Assembly (NCBI RefSeq): GCF_036568125.1
Contig: NZ_DATCTF010000010.1
Span: 62,001 to 126,000, forward strand
Length of the DNA: 64,000 bases
From: Magnetovibrio sp.
GTDB taxonomy: Bacteria; Pseudomonadota; Alphaproteobacteria; Rhodospirillales; Magnetovibrionaceae
Reading direction: 5' to 3'
Part shown: positions 61,420 to 64,000 of the stretch, piece by piece
Numbering within the stretch: position 1 is the first letter of the stretch
Layout of the letters: each line of letters opens with the position of its first letter
Translations under genes and position numbers: made by a program
The notes under the pieces: model-generated
The model's input: the letters and a program-made list of their open reading frames with translations, nothing else
The model's database searches: none
What the model was told of the DNA's origin: nothing

Positions 61420-62316
61420 TTACGTGACGAATTCGTCGCGGCGATAGCCTTGAATGAACAGCGCGCCGCTGAGGTCGGCGTGATCGAGCCGCGCGCGGGC
61501 GTGTTCGCGCGCCACCGGATGGCCGTGGTAGGCCACGCCCATGCCCGCGGCCATGAGCATCGGCACGTCGTTGGCGCCGTCGCCGATGGAAAACGTGTCG
61601 GTCATGCCCAGTTCTTGCTGGGCGGCCATGTCGACGAGCATTTCCAGCTTGGTGTCTTTGTCGACCACCGGCGGGATCACCTGGCCGGTGAGGTGACCGT
61701 CGACGATTTCCAACTTGTTGCCGAGCGACATGTGAAAGCCGACCCGTTCGCGGATGCGGTCGGTGAAGAACGAAAATCCGCCGGAAATCAGCGCCGTGAA
61801 CGCGCCGTTTTCGCGCATGGTGGCGATCAGCTCGCGGGCGCCGGGGTTGAGGTGCACACCGTTCATGGTTTCTTCCAAAAAGCTCTCGCTCAACCCTTCG
61901 AGCATCGCGACGCGGGTGCGCAACGCTTCGGCAAATCCGATTTCGCCGTTCATGGCGCGCTTGGTCAGGGCCGCGATCTGGTCTTTCAGGCCGGCGAACT
62001 CGGCCAACTCGTCGAGAGTTTCGCCTTCGACGATGGTGCTGTCCATATCCGCGATGATCAGCTTTTTCTTGCGCCGGAGCGCGCTTTGCGCGATCACATC
62101 AAGAGGCCGGTCACCGAGCGCTTGGCGCACGGCAGCCTCCGCATCCTTGGGGTGGACGCCGTCGAAGGCGATGTCCACGGCTTCATGGGGCGAAAGCCAG
62201 TCCGCGGCGGCACTTTGCCCGCCGATAGCATCCAGCGCGCGGCGCGCCACTTCCACCTGATCGGCGCTCAACGCGCCATCAGCGGAATTTGTAATCAAGG
62301 TGAGAACGTTGTCCAT
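61420..62316 (-). CDS. serB: Phosphoserine phosphatase
   Basis: 298-residue HAD phosphatase that makes L-serine from phosphoserine. The start at 62316 (MDNVLTLITN) matches SerB N-termini; an alternative ATG is at 62334. An N-terminal regulatory part (about 1-80) is followed by the HAD core with motif I IADMDSTIVEGET, motif II ALISGGFSFF, motif III Lys in VDKDTKLEML and motif IV GDGANDVPML. The start codon overlaps the divergent miaA start by 2 nt, so its promoter and ribosome-binding site lie within miaA. Confidence 0.94.
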   Translation of the reverse strand: MDNVLTLITNSADGALSADQVEVARRALDAIGGQSAAADWLSPHEAVDIAFDGVHPKDAEAAVRQALGDRPLDVIAQSALRRKKKLIIADMDSTIVEGETLDELAEFAGLKDQIAALTKRAMNGEIGFAEALRTRVAMLEGLSESFLEETMNGVHLNPGARELIATMRENGAFTALISGGFSFFTDRIRERVGFHMSLGNKLEIVDGHLTGQVIPPVVDKDTKLEMLVDMAAQQELGMTDTFSIGDGANDVPMLMAAGMGVAYHGHPVAREHARARLDHADLSGALFIQGYRRDEFVT

Positions 62317-63289
62317 GCCGACTGAAGAGGCCATACCGAAAAAGGGGCTGCGCTCGGCTTTGATCATCGCAGGGCCGACCGCCAGCGGCAAGTCGGCAAT
62401 GGCGATGGATGTCGCCGAGCACTTTTCGGGTACCGTGATAAACGCAGATTCCATGCAGGTCTACAGGGAATTGCGGATCATCACCGCGCGTCCCTCGATC
62501 GAGGATGAGCAGCGCGTTCCCCATCGCCTGTTCGGCGTGCTGTCCGGGCGCGAAATGTGCTCCGCCGGGCGTTGGTGCGCCATGGCGGTGGCGGAAATCG
62601 AGGCCTGTTTCGCCGCCGGTCGCTTGCCGGTGCTGGTCGGCGGCACCGGCATGTATCTCAAAAGTCTGGTCGAGGGGTTGTCGCCGATTCCCGATATCGA
62701 GCCCCGCTTTCGCGAACAGGCGACCGCTTTGCATGCCGAACTGGGGGCGCAAATGTTTTGGGGGGAGGTCGAAAAACTCGATCCCGTCAGCGCGGCGCGC
62801 CTGCCGGTGGGCGACACCCAACGCTTGTTGCGGGTTTGGGAAGTGACCACAGCGACCGGCAGGCCGCTGTCCGAATGGCAGGATTTGCCGCGCATCGCGC
62901 CGTTGCCCGACGTCAATTTTGCCCACATCGCCGTGGTTCCCCCGCGCGACGTATTGTATGGGGGCATCGATGCGCGGTTTTCTCGCATGGTGGAAGAGGG
63001 CACGCTGGACGAAGTTCGGGCTTTGATGGACCTAGACCTCGATCCCGCATTGCCGCTGATGAAGGCGTTGGGCGTACCGGAATTGATGGCGTTTCTCAAA
63101 GGCGAAATGAGCAAGGAACAAGCCATTTCTCAGGCGCAAAAGGTCAGCCGCAACTACGCGAAGCGCCAGTTAACCTGGGTGCGATCGCAACTGCCGGACG
63201 CTTATATCCTGCCTGCGCAATATTCGAAAAGTTTTCAGCAAAAAATCTTTTCATTTGTTCACGACTTTCTGTTGACCGGGCGGGCGTGA
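62315..63289 (+). CDS. miaA: tRNA dimethylallyltransferase
   Basis: 324 residues from ATG 62315 (GTG 62300 is a longer option; AAGGTGAG lies about 11 nt upstream of the ATG). MiaA prenylates A37 of tRNAs that read codons beginning with U. The P-loop IAGPTASGKSAMAMDVA, the Asp of VINADSMQVYRELRI, GGTGMYLKSLVEGLS and the C-terminal KVSRNYAKRQLTWVRSQLPD (20 residues) are all family signatures. Its start codon overlaps that of serB on the other strand. Confidence 0.95.
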   Translation: MPTEEAIPKKGLRSALIIAGPTASGKSAMAMDVAEHFSGTVINADSMQVYRELRIITARPSIEDEQRVPHRLFGVLSGREMCSAGRWCAMAVAEIEACFAAGRLPVLVGGTGMYLKSLVEGLSPIPDIEPRFREQATALHAELGAQMFWGEVEKLDPVSAARLPVGDTQRLLRVWEVTTATGRPLSEWQDLPRIAPLPDVNFAHIAVVPPRDVLYGGIDARFSRMVEEGTLDEVRALMDLDLDPALPLMKALGVPELMAFLKGEMSKEQAISQAQKVSRNYAKRQLTWVRSQLPDAYILPAQYSKSFQQKIFSFVHDFLLTGRA

Positions 63290-63316
63290 ACGTCTAGTTT
63301 CCCTTCTCTTGCGGCT

Positions 63317-63418
63317 GGGCCCGCCCTGGGGGAAAACCCAAGGGGCGGCCCATCTGCGTTCGGGCAGAGCTTTCACCTTTTTATCGTTGGTGCGGTCTCA
63401 TGTGTGAGCGAGGCCGCG
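63317..63418 (+). other. Leader region of ilvB with two hairpins
   Basis: A GC-rich imperfect hairpin spans 63317-63351 (GGGCCCGCCC side against GGGGCGGCCC) and a second, GCGGTCTC/GAGGCCGC, spans 63392-63417. The first may end miaA transcription. No leader peptide rich in Ile, Val or Leu is found, so classical attenuation is not supported. Confidence 0.4.
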
Positions 63419-63468
63419 TATTTGGATTTTGTGAAGAACAGACGCCGTCTTAGGGCAACGAGGACATC

Positions 63469-64000
<532 letters not shown>

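Noticed and set aside
63400-63453. 17-codon possible leader peptide before ilvB
   Set aside because: It has no run of Ile, Val or Leu codons, and the hairpins nearby do not form a terminator with a T run, so attenuation is unsupported.

Overview
The window looks like a chromosomal stretch of an alphaproteobacterium, most likely a marine or aquatic member of the Rhodospirillales. The evidence is a circularly permuted two-piece ssrA (tmRNA) with an ANDNDVAFAVAA tag, an SspB of the alpha type, hydrogenase maturation genes next to a HupT/HupR-type two-component system, several TRAP transporters, class I fumarase, TrpB2-type tryptophan synthase beta and a 41-residue L36. Genus-level assignment is inference.

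Layout. 1-4875: end of a hydrogenase accessory locus (hypD, hypE, HupR/HoxA-type regulator, HupT-type kinase). 4890-11684: malonate utilisation unit (malonyl-CoA synthetase, FCD-type GntR regulator, divergent three-gene TRAP transporter, malonyl-CoA decarboxylase) with two palindromic operators in the divergent promoter. 11681-20616: RpiR regulator facing an operon of N-formylglutamate-amidohydrolase-family enzyme, TRAP transporter, glutamine-synthetase-like ligase, aldehyde dehydrogenase and Fe-dependent alcohol dehydrogenase. Together these could take up, gamma-glutamylate, oxidise twice and deacylate an amino alcohol. 20718-25586: small orphan protein, NarL/LuxR response regulator, hybrid histidine kinase and a divergent permease-less periplasmic amino-acid-binding protein. 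25693-31708: 5-oxoprolinase, MarR-like regulator, FixL-like PAS kinase behind an FNR/FixK-like box, rpmJ. 31842-35306: ECF sigma/anti-sigma pair, a lipoprotein sharing the anti-sigma C-terminal domain, and a secreted Gly/Asp-repeat protein; the sigma operon and the repeat gene have matching divergent ECF-type promoters.

35508-44859: AsmA protein, then a minus-strand operon (fumA, alpha/beta hydrolase, LysE exporter, ribbon-helix-helix protein), sspB, ssrA and a tandem-domain ThyX-like protein. 45017-48836: cheZ and two OmpA-like porins flanking a secreted protein of unknown role. 48979-54244: Mrp/ApbC ATPase, hflK-hflC-DUF2065 and a DegP/Do protease. 54313-58256: diguanylate cyclase, TrpB2, a small membrane/secreted pair. 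58371-60348: an islet bounded by 68-bp identical direct repeats that duplicate the 3' end of the next gene; it carries a transglutaminase-like protein and an ICMT-like methyltransferase. 60282-64000: unknown protein, serB and miaA with overlapping divergent start codons, and the start of ilvB.

No tRNA, rRNA, CRISPR array, transposase or integrase was recognised. Start codons were moved from the longest reading frame where a Shine-Dalgarno-like sequence, promoter element or known family N-terminus argued for it; these cases are stated.
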